Of a DNA stretch of 64,000 nucleotides, positions 16,798 through 25,671 are shown piece after piece. A model generated the notes under the pieces. That model was given only the letters and a program-made list of their open reading frames with translations, was not told the origin of the DNA and made no database searches. A program made the position numbers and the translations under genes. This DNA comes from Desulfuromonadaceae bacterium. GTDB lineage: Bacteria; Desulfobacterota; Desulfuromonadia; Desulfuromonadales; JAHYIW01. The first letter of the stretch is position 1. Each line of letters begins with the position of its first letter. The stretch spans positions 1 to 64,000 of the forward strand of contig JAHYIW010000020.1 of the NCBI GenBank assembly GCA_019429445.1. The letters run 5' to 3'.

Positions 16798-17763
16798 TCA
16801 GTAAATCAGTCCGGTCTTTTTGCGCACCTTGCGCACCGTCTTGTTGGCGTGATAGCGGGCTTTTTCGGCACCCTGAGCGAGAATCTGCCGAATGCCGTCA
16901 GGATCGGCCAGCAGTGCGTTGCGGCGGGCGGTGAAGGGGGCAAAGAAGTCGCGGATCGTTGCAAATAATTCTTCTTTGACGGTGCCATAAGCGAGCCCCC
17001 CAGCCAGGTAACGAGCGCGCAACACCTGCTCCTCTTCCTTGTCCAGAAAGAGTCGGAACAGGGTGAAGATATTGCAGGTGTCCGGATTTTTTGGATCTTC
17101 CACCGGAGTCGGGTCGGTGACGATCCGCATCACCTGCTTGCGCAGGGCTTTCTCTTCCAGAAACAAGTCGATCGTATTACCGTAGCTTTTGCTCATTTTC
17201 TGTCCATCCAGCCCTGGCACCGTTGCGACCTCCTCATCAATTTCCGGTTCCGGAAGAGTGAAGATATCCCCGTACTCGTTGTTGAATTTGATCGCAATGT
17301 CACGCGTCACCTCAACGTGTTGTTTCTGATCCTTGCCGACCGGTACCTTGTCACTCTGATAGAGGAGGATATCCGCCGCCATCAGCACCGGGTAAGCAAA
17401 GAGACCGTGATTGGCAGCAATCCCGCGCGTCACTTTGTCCTTGTAGCTGTGGCAACGCTCCAGGAGTCCCATCGGGGTGAAATTCGACAGCAGCCAGGCC
17501 AGTTCCTGCACTTCCGGGACGTCGGACTGAACCCAGAAGACGCTCTTTTCCGGATCGAGCCCCAACGCCAGAAAATTGGCTGCGGCTTCGAGGGTCCCTT
17601 TCGCCAGCGTCTTGCCGTCACTTAACGATGTCTGGGCATGGTAATTGGCAATAAAACAGAAAAGTTCGGAATGCTCCTGGTGGTCGATCATCTTTTCCAT
17701 CATGCCGAAGTAATTGCCGAGATGGAGTGATCCGGAAGGCTGAATACCGGAAAGAACACGCAT
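16798..17763 (-). CDS. trpS: tryptophanyl-tRNA synthetase
   Basis: A 321-residue class I synthetase charging tRNA-Trp. The HIGH motif appears as GSLHLGNYFG and the KMSKS motif as QKMSKSYGNT, with PVLMAADILLYQ and GKDQKQHVEVTRDIA in between, all characteristic of TrpS. The ATG at 17763 with GAAAGGTGTAACC is preferred over one 21 bp upstream. A terminator-like hairpin sits just upstream (17784-17812), leaving little room for a separate promoter. Confidence 0.95.
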   Translation of the reverse strand: MRVLSGIQPSGSLHLGNYFGMMEKMIDHQEHSELFCFIANYHAQTSLSDGKTLAKGTLEAAANFLALGLDPEKSVFWVQSDVPEVQELAWLLSNFTPMGLLERCHSYKDKVTRGIAANHGLFAYPVLMAADILLYQSDKVPVGKDQKQHVEVTRDIAIKFNNEYGDIFTLPEPEIDEEVATVPGLDGQKMSKSYGNTIDLFLEEKALRKQVMRIVTDPTPVEDPKNPDTCNIFTLFRLFLDKEEEQVLRARYLAGGLAYGTVKEELFATIRDFFAPFTARRNALLADPDGIRQILAQGAEKARYHANKTVRKVRKKTGLIY

Positions 17764-17783
17764 GGTTACACCTTTCTGCATCA

Positions 17784-17812
17784 ATAAAAACGCCGCGGTT
17801 GTCGGCCGCGGC
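17784..17812 (-). promoter_or_regulatory. terminator-like hairpin in the trpS leader (attenuator or upstream terminator)
   Basis: On the minus strand a perfect stem GCCGCGG/CCGCGGC with a 7-base loop is followed by CGTTTTTATT, i.e. an intrinsic terminator shape. It ends about 21 bp before the trpS ATG and 82 bp after the stop of the preceding minus-strand gene. It may end the lon transcript or act as an attenuator for trpS. No Trp-rich leader peptide was found. Confidence 0.65.
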
Positions 17813-17829
17813 TGGCTGCATGGACCAGT

Positions 17830-17858
17830 AAGCTAGCAGTTTCGCAATTTTTCGTCAA
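17830..17858 (-). promoter_or_regulatory. candidate sigma-70 promoter for trpS
   Basis: Minus strand TTGACG, 17-base spacer, TAGCTT. The transcript would start just before the hairpin at 17784-17812 and run through it into trpS. Pattern match only. Confidence 0.4.
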
Positions 17859-17893
17859 CGTGAAATGAAGCCATGAAAGTGCGTGGCAGACGA

Positions 17894-18145
17894 TCAACGG
17901 ACAGCGCCCGACTCGCCGGAGCCGGACGCTGTCTTTTGTGACATCCCCCCGAGCAGAGGCATTAATTGCGCCAGATCCAGACCACTGTCCTTGACGATGC
18001 CGAGCATGATCGGCAACAGTTCCAGTAAAAACCCCGGATCCTCCATGGCATCCTTCGCCAGGTTGGGCAGGGTGGTGATGATAAACTTTTTCTTGTCTTC
18101 GAGCGACAGTGTCATGACCGCGTCACTGAGTTCTTGCTGCGTCAT
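17894..18145 (-). CDS. small unknown protein downstream of lon
   Basis: An 83-residue soluble protein, helical in outlook (EDKKKFIITTLPNLAKDA, then FLLELLPIMLGIVKDSGLDL) with a Ser/Gly-rich tail. No family recognised. GGAAAGGTTTCAACCA precedes the ATG. It begins 27 bp after the lon stop on the same strand, so it is probably co-transcribed with lon. Confidence 0.68.
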   Translation of the reverse strand: MTQQELSDAVMTLSLEDKKKFIITTLPNLAKDAMEDPGFLLELLPIMLGIVKDSGLDLAQLMPLLGGMSQKTASGSGESGAVR

Positions 18146-18172
18146 TGGTTGAAACCTTTCCGTTTACAGTCA

Positions 18173-20659
18173 TCACGATAGCAGGTGTTGGTTCAGAGAT
18201 ATGTCTGCGTTGCGCTGCTTATCGGCACCTTGTTTCTCAAATGCGATTTTAAACACATCGTCATAAGTTTTGACAAAATGAGCGGTCAGGCCATCTTTGA
18301 GATGATCCGGAAGCTCGTCAAAAGAGTCCTTGTTGTCGTGCGGGAAAATCAGTGTTTTCAGCCCGCTGCGGCGCGCCGCAATCGTTTTCTCCTTGATCCC
18401 GCCGATCGGCAGAACGCGACCGGTGAGGGTCAGTTCACCCGTCATGCCGAGTTTGTCGATCACGGGTCGTTTGAGGATCATCGACAGCAGTGCGGTGGTC
18501 ATGGTGATTCCGGCCGATGGACCGTCTTTCGGGGTGGCTCCCGCAGGGACATGCAGGTGGACAAAATGCTTGTCAAAATAATCGGTTTCGACCTTGTAGT
18601 AGCCAAGATGCGCCATGATATAGGAATACGCAATCTGGGAGCTTTCGATCATCACCTTGCCCAGTTGGCCGGTCTGCTTGAACCCCTGCCCCTGGCTCGG
18701 CATCGCCGTCGCCTCAATCTGCAAGGTGACACCGCCCATACTGGTCCAGGCCAGTCCGGTGACCACCCCGGGGGTGCGTTTGAAAATATCATCCGCGGTA
18801 AAGACCGGTTTGCCGAGGTATTCAACGATGTCCTTTCTGTCGATCACCACCTGGTTCTTGCGCCCTTCGGCAAACGCCATTGCCGCCTTGCGCATCAACT
18901 TCTTGATCCGGTTTTCCAGGTTGCGTACCCCGGCTTCACGGGCGTAACCGTCAATGATCGCGCGCAGTGCCGCTTTGCGAATGACGATCTGTTTTTTGTC
19001 CAGGCCGTGATCGGTCAACGCTTTTGGAATCAGATAGCGCTTGGCAATTTCCAGCTTCTCCTCAAGGATATAACCGGACAGGCGGATCATTTCCATGCGG
19101 TCGAGGAGCGGTGCCGGGATAGTGTCGAGCTGATTGGCGGTGGCCACGAAGAGGACGTTCGACAGATCAAACGGCACGTCGAGATAGTGGTCGCGAAAGG
19201 CGTGATTTTGTTCGGAGTCAAGGACCTCCAAAAGCGCGGAGGCCGGGTCACCTTGAAAAGAGGCCCCGATCTTGTCGATTTCATCGAGCATCAACACCGG
19301 GTTGGCTGTTCCGGCGCTCTTCATCGCCTGGATAAACTTCCCCGGCATCGCGCCGATATAAGTTCGGCGATGCCCTTTGATCTCGGCTTCGTCACGCATG
19401 CCACCAAGGGAAAAGCGGAAAAATTTGCGGTTGAGGGCGGCTGCGATACTTTTGCCAACGGATGTTTTACCCACCCCTGGCGGTCCGACCAGGCAGATGA
19501 TCGAGCCGGAGATATCGCCTTTCAATTTGCCGACGGCAATGAATTCAAGGATCCGTTCCTTGACATCCTGCAGTCCGTAATGATCGCGATCCAGCACCCG
19601 GCGGGCGCGGTCGAGGCGGAACGAATCCTTGCTGAATTTACCCCACGGCAGGATCGTCAGCCAATCGAGGTAGTTGCGGCTGACATTATATTCCGGCGAA
19701 GACGGTTCGATCAGTTGCAGTTTTTCCAGCTCATCGTCAACCGCCCGTTGCGCTTCCTCGTTCAATGTAAGCTCGGCCAGACGCCGCTGAAATTTTTCCA
19801 GCTCGGCGGTCTTCCCCTCCTTTTCCAGCCCGAGTTCCTTTTTGATCGCTTTGAGTTGTTCGCGGAGAAAGAATTCACGCTGGTGTTCAGATATTTCCTC
19901 TTCGATCTGGCGGTTGATTTTGGTCTGTAACCGCGACACCTCCAGTTCCTTCTTCAGCAACACCAAGACCAGGTCGATGCGGCGCCGGACGTCGAAGGTC
20001 TCCAGAATACGTTGCAGTTCCGGACCGTCTGCCGAGGTCAGGTTGGCGGCAAAATCGGCCAGCCGACCGGGGTCGTCCATGCTTGAGCGGTTGAGGAACA
20101 GCTTGATCTCTTCAGAGTAGAGCGGATTGGTTTGCACCAGTTCCTTGAGGGTGCTGATGATCGCCATCGAGTAGGCTTTGAGTTCCGGGTTGTCGGAGAG
20201 CTCGGCACTGTTGTCATAGACCACTTCGGCCACCAGTCCGCGTTGGGTCTCGGTCAACCTTTCAGTGCGGAACCGTTCCAGGGTGTTGACCAGAAAATGC
20301 GCGGTGTTTTCATCGCGGTGAATCACCTTGACGATCTTGGCAGCAACCCCGACCTGATAGAGATTGTCCGGAGAGTCCTCACTGTCGAAATCGCGTGCCA
20401 TGATCAGGCCGATTGTGTCGTTGTTATGTTCATGGGCATGATCGAAAGCAAGGATTTGTTCAGGACCATTCGCCGCCAGAGGAATTAACACCGCCGGAAA
20501 AGCCGGTCGCGGACGCAGGGGGATGATCGGCAAGCGCCGTGGAAGCAGATTGGAGGCGAGTACCAGCCCCCCCTCTGACGATGATTCCGGCGGATTATCA
20601 TTGCGATAGTCAGAGTCGACGTGTGGTTCGAGTGGTTCGTCGCGGGGTTCATCCGTCAT
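18173..20659 (-). CDS. lon: ATP-dependent protease La (Lon)
   Basis: About 828 residues, normal for LonA. The N-terminal substrate-recognition domain (LPRRLPIIPLRPRPAFPAVL) is followed by coiled-coil, the AAA+ module with Walker A GPPGVGKTSVGKS near residue 390 and Walker B VLMLDEIDKIG, and the protease domain with catalytic Ser in PKDGPSAGIT (near 715) and Lys in GIKEKTIAARR. It degrades misfolded and regulatory proteins in the cytoplasm. Two ATGs are possible, 20665 and 20659; AAGGAG is better spaced for 20659. Confidence 0.96.
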   Translation of the reverse strand: MTDEPRDEPLEPHVDSDYRNDNPPESSSEGGLVLASNLLPRRLPIIPLRPRPAFPAVLIPLAANGPEQILAFDHAHEHNNDTIGLIMARDFDSEDSPDNLYQVGVAAKIVKVIHRDENTAHFLVNTLERFRTERLTETQRGLVAEVVYDNSAELSDNPELKAYSMAIISTLKELVQTNPLYSEEIKLFLNRSSMDDPGRLADFAANLTSADGPELQRILETFDVRRRIDLVLVLLKKELEVSRLQTKINRQIEEEISEHQREFFLREQLKAIKKELGLEKEGKTAELEKFQRRLAELTLNEEAQRAVDDELEKLQLIEPSSPEYNVSRNYLDWLTILPWGKFSKDSFRLDRARRVLDRDHYGLQDVKERILEFIAVGKLKGDISGSIICLVGPPGVGKTSVGKSIAAALNRKFFRFSLGGMRDEAEIKGHRRTYIGAMPGKFIQAMKSAGTANPVLMLDEIDKIGASFQGDPASALLEVLDSEQNHAFRDHYLDVPFDLSNVLFVATANQLDTIPAPLLDRMEMIRLSGYILEEKLEIAKRYLIPKALTDHGLDKKQIVIRKAALRAIIDGYAREAGVRNLENRIKKLMRKAAMAFAEGRKNQVVIDRKDIVEYLGKPVFTADDIFKRTPGVVTGLAWTSMGGVTLQIEATAMPSQGQGFKQTGQLGKVMIESSQIAYSYIMAHLGYYKVETDYFDKHFVHLHVPAGATPKDGPSAGITMTTALLSMILKRPVIDKLGMTGELTLTGRVLPIGGIKEKTIAARRSGLKTLIFPHDNKDSFDELPDHLKDGLTAHFVKTYDDVFKIAFEKQGADKQRNADISLNQHLLS

Positions 20660-20723
20660 CAACATTACTCCTTATAATGAAATTCACAGCAAGGTAATCA
20701 TCCCCTTGCCTGCAATCAAGGGG

Positions 20724-20887
20724 TAGCACCCTGTTACCCATAATCTTTCGCATCTTGCTTGTTCTTTGCCACGTCAGCTTCGTTCCGATTTCAGCTGCTT
20801 GGCTACGGCCGGCAACAGAAATCGCGCCTTGCTGACATGTCAAAGCCCTGCGCAATCCCTCGAAATCCTATGGGTTACAGGGTGCTA
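20724..20887. repeat. 164-bp element with 19-bp terminal inverted repeats, MITE-like
   Basis: The left end TAGCACCCTGTTACCCATA and the reverse complement of the right end TAGCACCCTGTAACCCATA agree at 18 of 19 positions. The 126 bp between contain no gene-like frame that I trust. No obvious target-site duplication borders it. It fills the gap between lon and the DUF3187 gene. Whether other copies exist in the genome cannot be seen here. Confidence 0.55.
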
Positions 20888-20936
20888 GCAACCGTCTCAC
20901 AACTATTATCATATTGGCAGGAGATTACCAATCTGC

Positions 20937-21929
20937 TCAGAATGACCGGTGCAGGTTGAGTTGAAAAACAACGTCGGGCGATCCCCCCACAGCAAGATCT
21001 TCACTCAACGCGAGCTCAACGATCCATTTGCCCGCTGGCCGGAGGCTGAACCCACCGGTCAGGGTTAACGCTGGATCATCCAGCTCTTGCAGTCCGGTGC
21101 CCCGATAAAGGGCGCTGTGACCTTCAAGACAGAGCTGCGCCGCCAGCCAGGGGTAAGGCTGCCAGCCACTGTTCAGCCGCGCGCAAAGGACCGTGCGCCG
21201 TTGGCGGGACGGCAGTACTTTACCGTGCCCCAGCCAGCTCGCGCCAAAACTGGCGCTCAGGCTGAATCGCCCGGATGAGGTGTCAAAACAGGCCAGCCGT
21301 TCCAGCCACAGGCTCAGGTCGGTGGCACCGCTGCCAAGGAGCCGGTCCGGGTCACCGGTCGGCAACTTCAGCAACAGATGGTAGCGAAATGTTCCGCCGG
21401 ATGGCGGTTTCCAGCTTGCTTCCAGTTGCAGGTCACCGATTCCGCGGGCGCTTTTATCAAGCAAGACCTGGTTGTGTCCATCCTCGCTATAGCGATAAAG
21501 AATGCGGTTGCGCGGTGCGGTATCTCGCCCCCCTTGTGGTAACCCGAAGGTTTTGTGCCAGTCGATGATAAAACTGTCGAGAAACCCGCCGCTGTGAACG
21601 ATGAAAGGGAGGGTCGAAGCAACCGTGATATGTTGGCTGTAACTGTAAGTAAAGCGCATTTCAGTGCGCCAGCTTTCGCCATCGAGCAGCAGGGCATGAT
21701 TGGCAGTCTGAACGTCAAGATGATTGCTGGCCAGGCTGTTGTCAAGAGTGAAGCGCCACTGCCCCGGTTCTCCCGCTACGTCGTTCGGGCGGGTCGGGAG
21801 TCCATAAATGGACGCAAGGGGGGCGCGGTTACCGCTGGCAAGCGGAGTCAACAGGTCAGCGGCGGCAAGGGTCGGGGTGCCGCCGATAAGGAAAAGAATG
21901 CTCAGAAGGATGTGGGGTATTGTCGACAC
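20937..21929 (-). CDS. DUF3187 family protein, last gene of the type II secretion operon
   Basis: A 330-residue secreted protein: signal peptide (ILLSILFLIGGTPTLAAA), then a beta-rich body with family-like blocks such as YSYSQHITVASTLPFIVHSGGFL (split here after TL in meaning) and a C-terminal aromatic (HRSF), suggesting an outer-membrane barrel. Start is GTG at 21929, overlapping the gspN stop TAG by one base, so translation is coupled. DUF3187 genes accompany some T2SS clusters in this lineage; a role in secretion is inferred only from position. Confidence 0.8.
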   Translation of the reverse strand: MSTIPHILLSILFLIGGTPTLAAADLLTPLASGNRAPLASIYGLPTRPNDVAGEPGQWRFTLDNSLASNHLDVQTANHALLLDGESWRTEMRFTYSYSQHITVASTLPFIVHSGGFLDSFIIDWHKTFGLPQGGRDTAPRNRILYRYSEDGHNQVLLDKSARGIGDLQLEASWKPPSGGTFRYHLLLKLPTGDPDRLLGSGATDLSLWLERLACFDTSSGRFSLSASFGASWLGHGKVLPSRQRRTVLCARLNSGWQPYPWLAAQLCLEGHSALYRGTGLQELDDPALTLTGGFSLRPAGKWIVELALSEDLAVGGSPDVVFQLNLHRSF

Positions 21930-22810
21930 TAATGCAGCCGCGGTGAGGCGACGGTTCCGGTCAGGCGCAGGCGGTAGTCACCGTTACGATTTGCTTTGCC
22001 GAGAAGTGGCAGCAATGCCGCAAGCTCGGGGGAGAGCTGATCTGTCGGGTGGAGGGTCAGATTGCCGTTGAGGCGGCTCGCAGCTGGCGGAGACAGCGGG
22101 GTCACAGTCATCACTCCGTCGGCGGTAATGGCACCCCCGGCAAGTTGCAGCTGTTCCACGCGGTAGTTGTTCTCGGTCCCTTTGATGCCGATGCTCAAAC
22201 GCCCCAGCACGAGAGGATCATTTTTACCGGTAAGTTGTTCCAGTCCGGTCAGGATCAGGTCGTCAATGGTCAGTTCCGCCCGGGTTGCGCTGTCAGGAGT
22301 CAAGGTAAGAAGCATGTCAAGCAGGCTGCCCGTGAGGGTGCCACCAAGGGTCAGGGGGGCGATTCCGGGGAGCGGCACGGTTACTGGCAGGGCTGCGATT
22401 TCGGCGTGCAGGCGTCGGCTTGAGTCGATCTGCCCTGCAATTGTGCCGCCGCCGGAGGTGAGGGTAAAGTTCAGCCCTGGCCGGGCGCTCAACAGGGTGG
22501 TCCAGATTGGACTCAGTTGCAGGGTGTCGATGGTGAAGGGCAACGCGCTTCCGGTAACCGTCAAGTGGTGAATCTGAAGATATCCTGGAAAAGACAGGAT
22601 GACACTTTCCGTTTTCACCGGCGCGCCGAGCTGTACGCTCAGCTCCTGCTCAAAACGCTGCTGGAGCGCCCGGTCCGGGAAGAACAGAAAAAATCCACAA
22701 AGGACGGCAAGCAACAAGATCAGCAGCGCCAGCAGGTGATTACCGAAGCGACCGATGAATGTTTTGCGGCCGTTTTTGCGCCGCGTGAATTGGGGCCAGC
22801 TGGGTTTCAT
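21929..22810 (-). CDS. gspN: type II secretion system protein N
   Basis: A 293-residue inner-membrane-anchored protein: one transmembrane helix at about residues 25-45 (LLALLILLLAVLCGFFLFF) and a large periplasmic domain of repeated beta segments with LQLSPIWTTLLSARPG and LGGTLTGSLLD, matching the GspN/AsmA-like pattern. The ATG overlaps the gspM stop as ATGA. GspN is an accessory T2SS component of unclear function, not universal. Confidence 0.82.
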   Translation of the reverse strand: MKPSWPQFTRRKNGRKTFIGRFGNHLLALLILLLAVLCGFFLFFPDRALQQRFEQELSVQLGAPVKTESVILSFPGYLQIHHLTVTGSALPFTIDTLQLSPIWTTLLSARPGLNFTLTSGGGTIAGQIDSSRRLHAEIAALPVTVPLPGIAPLTLGGTLTGSLLDMLLTLTPDSATRAELTIDDLILTGLEQLTGKNDPLVLGRLSIGIKGTENNYRVEQLQLAGGAITADGVMTVTPLSPPAASRLNGNLTLHPTDQLSPELAALLPLLGKANRNGDYRLRLTGTVASPRLH

Positions 22811-23343
22811 GGCGTCTTTCCGTAAGCCGCGACAGTCAACACTCCGTCGAGCAGGGTTGCGTCATCGAAGCGCGATTTCAGGCGCAGATTCTTGACCTGC
22901 AAGGGTGCGTCGGCGGTTTCAATGCGATAAAGGAGCGTAGTAAACTGATCAAAACGCAGCTTTTCCAGTTTAATGGCGACCGTTTCTTCCTTGACCCCGT
23001 TGAGCTCAACCGGCGGTTGCGGTCGCATATAGACCAGATTTTCCCGACCGGCGATCCGGTCGACCAGTTTCTCAACAAACGAGAAGAGCGAAAAATCACG
23101 ATTTTGTGCGAGTTTTTTTTCAACTTCCGTAAGCTTTTGGCGCAGCGTTGTGTACTCGGTGGCCAGTTCCGTGATGCGCAGTGTCTGCATCTCCCGCGCC
23201 GCAATTTTGCGGTCCAGGGTGGCGATCGAACTGCGGTATGGTTCGATGATCATGAGGTAGATCAGGGTCAGAGCGACAACTGTGCCGAGGATAATCAACG
23301 CCATGCGGTCGCGCTGGCTGAGTTGTCTGAGGTGATTGATCAT
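22807..23343 (-). CDS. gspM: type II secretion system protein M
   Basis: A 178-residue bitopic protein: short cytoplasmic N-terminus (QLSQRDRMALIILG), one transmembrane helix at about 15-35, a periplasmic coiled coil (AREMQTLRITELATEYTTLR) and a small ferredoxin-like domain. It pairs with GspL in the inner-membrane platform. The start overlaps the gspL stop as ATGA and the stop overlaps gspN the same way. Confidence 0.85.
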   Translation of the reverse strand: MINHLRQLSQRDRMALIILGTVVALTLIYLMIIEPYRSSIATLDRKIAAREMQTLRITELATEYTTLRQKLTEVEKKLAQNRDFSLFSFVEKLVDRIAGRENLVYMRPQPPVELNGVKEETVAIKLEKLRFDQFTTLLYRIETADAPLQVKNLRLKSRFDDATLLDGVLTVAAYGKTP

Positions 23344-24719
23344 TGTACACCCCCTTGCGCCGTAAGCAGGAGGAGACGAAAATCGACCTGACGGCCATCG
23401 GCGCTCATCTTTGCGTCGTCGATTCGAGCTGTGCTGAATAACGGCGATTGGCCCAGCCCGGCAGCAAAGCGGTTGATTGCGTCAAAGGAGGAGGTGCGTC
23501 CTTCAAGGCGGGTGGTGCCAGGTTCGAACTCCAGCGCGCGCAGGGTAATTGCCAGCTCATTGGGGGTGCGCGCGGAAATTTCACGCAGCGTTTTTAAAAC
23601 GGAGGCATCATCCCGATCGATTGCCAGCAGGGGATGGTTGCGTAGTTCATCAATTTTGGCGGAGAGTTGCAGCGGCACATCGATAACTGTCTGCGCACCG
23701 GGAAAGAGGGCGAAATATGCGCTGACCATGTTGTTGTGCAGTTGTTCGGCACGCGCCGCGCGGCGCTCGTGGTTAATCCAGGCTGAAACAGAGAAACAGA
23801 GAAGAGCCAGCAGCGCCAGTGCGCCGAGTCCGAGCAGGCGGCGTTTGAAACTTTGCCACTCGCCACGCAGGGCAAAGTTTCCCCGGCGAAAGTTAAATCC
23901 GGTCGCACTCTTTTCGCGCCAGGCACGCACGGCCAGGGTGACGGTGGCCAGGAACTCCGGTTCAATGGTTGTTCCCGGCAGCGGGTCAGCCAGACAGACC
24001 TTCGGCCAGTGGCGGGCGAGCGGCGTGATTAATCTGTCCCCCTGCGTCCCAAGCAGCACCAGGGGCCACTCGTCGGCAGCGCCAAGCAGACGACATTCAC
24101 CGATGATGTGCTGCGCCAGAGCGTCTGCGGCGAGTTGATTGGTGATTTTGCGGGTGCGCTGTGCGCTTACCCGTCCGTCACTGATTGCCGCGACGGTGAA
24201 TTCTGTCGCGCGGATATCAACCAGCACTGACGCCTCTTTGAGGCGTAGTCCGGCGGCATAGGCAAAGGGAGACAGATCAAGGATATGGAGCGGCAACCCC
24301 GCATCGTCAAATGGAGCGAGCGCCGCACTCAAAGCCTCGGCGGCAACGGCGGCGGCGGTGACCTGATGACCGCCAGCACTGCGTGTGGCGGGGAGTGCAA
24401 TCACTTCGTACGCACCGAGATCAATCGGCAATTGTGTGCTGAATTCAAAGGGGAGAGCGGCGGTGATTTTTTTTGCGTCGGCGAAGGGGAAGTCAAGGGT
24501 GCGGATCAACGCCTGTGACGCAGGCAGACAGGCCGCAAGGCGGTCGCTGTAGGCGGGATCATCACCAAGGAGTTCCCGCAGTGCCGGGCCAAGCTGCTCG
24601 GTCGCAGTTAATTCCTGCTGTGCGGTTGCCGTGAGTCGCAAGCGCCCCTGGTCGAGCGTTAAGGCCGCGTAACTGAGTCGCGTGCCGTCCAGGTCGATGC
24701 CGATGTAGCGTTTAGCCAT
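23340..24719 (-). CDS. gspL: type II secretion system protein L
   Basis: A 459-residue platform protein. The N-terminal actin-like cytoplasmic domain begins YIGIDLDGTRLSYAAL and includes DFPFADAKKITAALPFEF, as in the PilM/GspL family. A single transmembrane helix at about 293-313 (LGLGALALLALLCFSVSAW) leads to a periplasmic ferredoxin-like domain. It connects the GspE ATPase to GspM. AGGAAGCGATTT precedes the ATG; a 10-bp gap separates it from gspK. Confidence 0.88.
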   Translation of the reverse strand: MAKRYIGIDLDGTRLSYAALTLDQGRLRLTATAQQELTATEQLGPALRELLGDDPAYSDRLAACLPASQALIRTLDFPFADAKKITAALPFEFSTQLPIDLGAYEVIALPATRSAGGHQVTAAAVAAEALSAALAPFDDAGLPLHILDLSPFAYAAGLRLKEASVLVDIRATEFTVAAISDGRVSAQRTRKITNQLAADALAQHIIGECRLLGAADEWPLVLLGTQGDRLITPLARHWPKVCLADPLPGTTIEPEFLATVTLAVRAWREKSATGFNFRRGNFALRGEWQSFKRRLLGLGALALLALLCFSVSAWINHERRAARAEQLHNNMVSAYFALFPGAQTVIDVPLQLSAKIDELRNHPLLAIDRDDASVLKTLREISARTPNELAITLRALEFEPGTTRLEGRTSSFDAINRFAAGLGQSPLFSTARIDDAKMSADGRQVDFRLLLLTAQGGVQ

Positions 24720-24729
24720 AAATCGCTTC

Positions 24730-25671
24730 CTACAGAATCTTCAGGTAATGCAGTTGGTTGCCAGTTTTTGTGACCAGGGCTTCAAGTCGCCGGGTGCCTT
24801 CATTGACATAAGCCGCGGTGCGAATCCGGTAATGTTCACTTTTCACTATCAGCGGTGCCGTCAACGCCGTTGCTTTGGTACTCAGGGCCGGATAAGCATC
24901 GTTCAATCCGGCGACGCCCTCAAGTTCCTTGATCGCCTTGATCGGCGTTGATGTGCGGTAGTCGATGATGGCCTCGGCAGCGGCCTGGTCGATCTCTTCC
25001 GCCAGCGCTTGAATCACCTCGGCACTGGCGGTGTTGATATTCGTGCCGGGACCGCCGAAGGCACTCAGGTGTGGTTCCAGCCTGGCAACCCGCTGCGCAT
25101 CAAAGCCCTTCACCATGACCAGTTCATTGAACGTGTCGAGCGCCCCGTTCTTGGCGCGATAGGGCGGTTCAAGGCGCAGATAATAGTTTGACTCGGCATC
25201 GCCGTCATCATCCGGATCCAGCCAGTCGCGCAAATTATTGACCAGTTCCAGTGCCTCGTCCGCGGAAATTTCGAGCACGCGCTGAAACAGCCGCTGCAGC
25301 CGCTGCTTGAGTTCCACGTCGATATTGTTATTCGTCATCATCAAGCGGTTGCAGGCAATGCGGCCATCCAGATCGTCAATTTTGATGGTGATCGCCGCAT
25401 TGTCATCGACCGGGTACTCGTCCAGCCCCTGCCCCCACATTTCACTGCGGGCATCAAAGTTGTTGCGGTCTTCCTGCAGTAACATGCGACCGACATTGAT
25501 CCCCCCCTTGGCCAGATAGTAGGCCTGGGTGCTGTCGCGATGGGTTTCCGCCAGGCGCAGGTCGACCAGTGTCGAAGCGGAAAAGTCGATCACCAGGGCA
25601 GTCAGCAGCGCCACGATCAGCAGCACCAGCAGCAGAACCATGCCGCGTTCGTTGTGCACCACTCCGGTCAC
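24730..25671 (-). CDS. gspK: type II secretion minor pseudopilin K
   Basis: A 313-residue minor pseudopilin from the GTG at 25671, which overlaps the gspJ stop as GTGA; a longer frame to 25701 is less likely. Prepilin cleavage is expected in NERG/MVLLLVLLIVALL, with a long hydrophobic helix after it. The large alpha domain inserted in GspK is visible, including the calcium-site-like DWLDPDDDGDAES, and the FNELVMVKGF and NINTASAEV blocks. GspK caps the pseudopilus tip with GspI and GspJ. Confidence 0.88.
   Translation of the reverse strand: MTGVVHNERGMVLLLVLLIVALLTALVIDFSASTLVDLRLAETHRDSTQAYYLAKGGINVGRMLLQEDRNNFDARSEMWGQGLDEYPVDDNAAITIKIDDLDGRIACNRLMMTNNNIDVELKQRLQRLFQRVLEISADEALELVNNLRDWLDPDDDGDAESNYYLRLEPPYRAKNGALDTFNELVMVKGFDAQRVARLEPHLSAFGGPGTNINTASAEVIQALAEEIDQAAAEAIIDYRTSTPIKAIKELEGVAGLNDAYPALSTKATALTAPLIVKSEHYRIRTAAYVNEGTRRLEALVTKTGNQLHYLKIL

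Noticed and set aside
18185-19930. A 581-codon plus-strand open frame opposite lon
   Set aside because: It is wholly antisense to the well-supported lon gene, lacks a ribosome-binding site and has no recognisable protein features; it arises from codon bias on the opposite strand.
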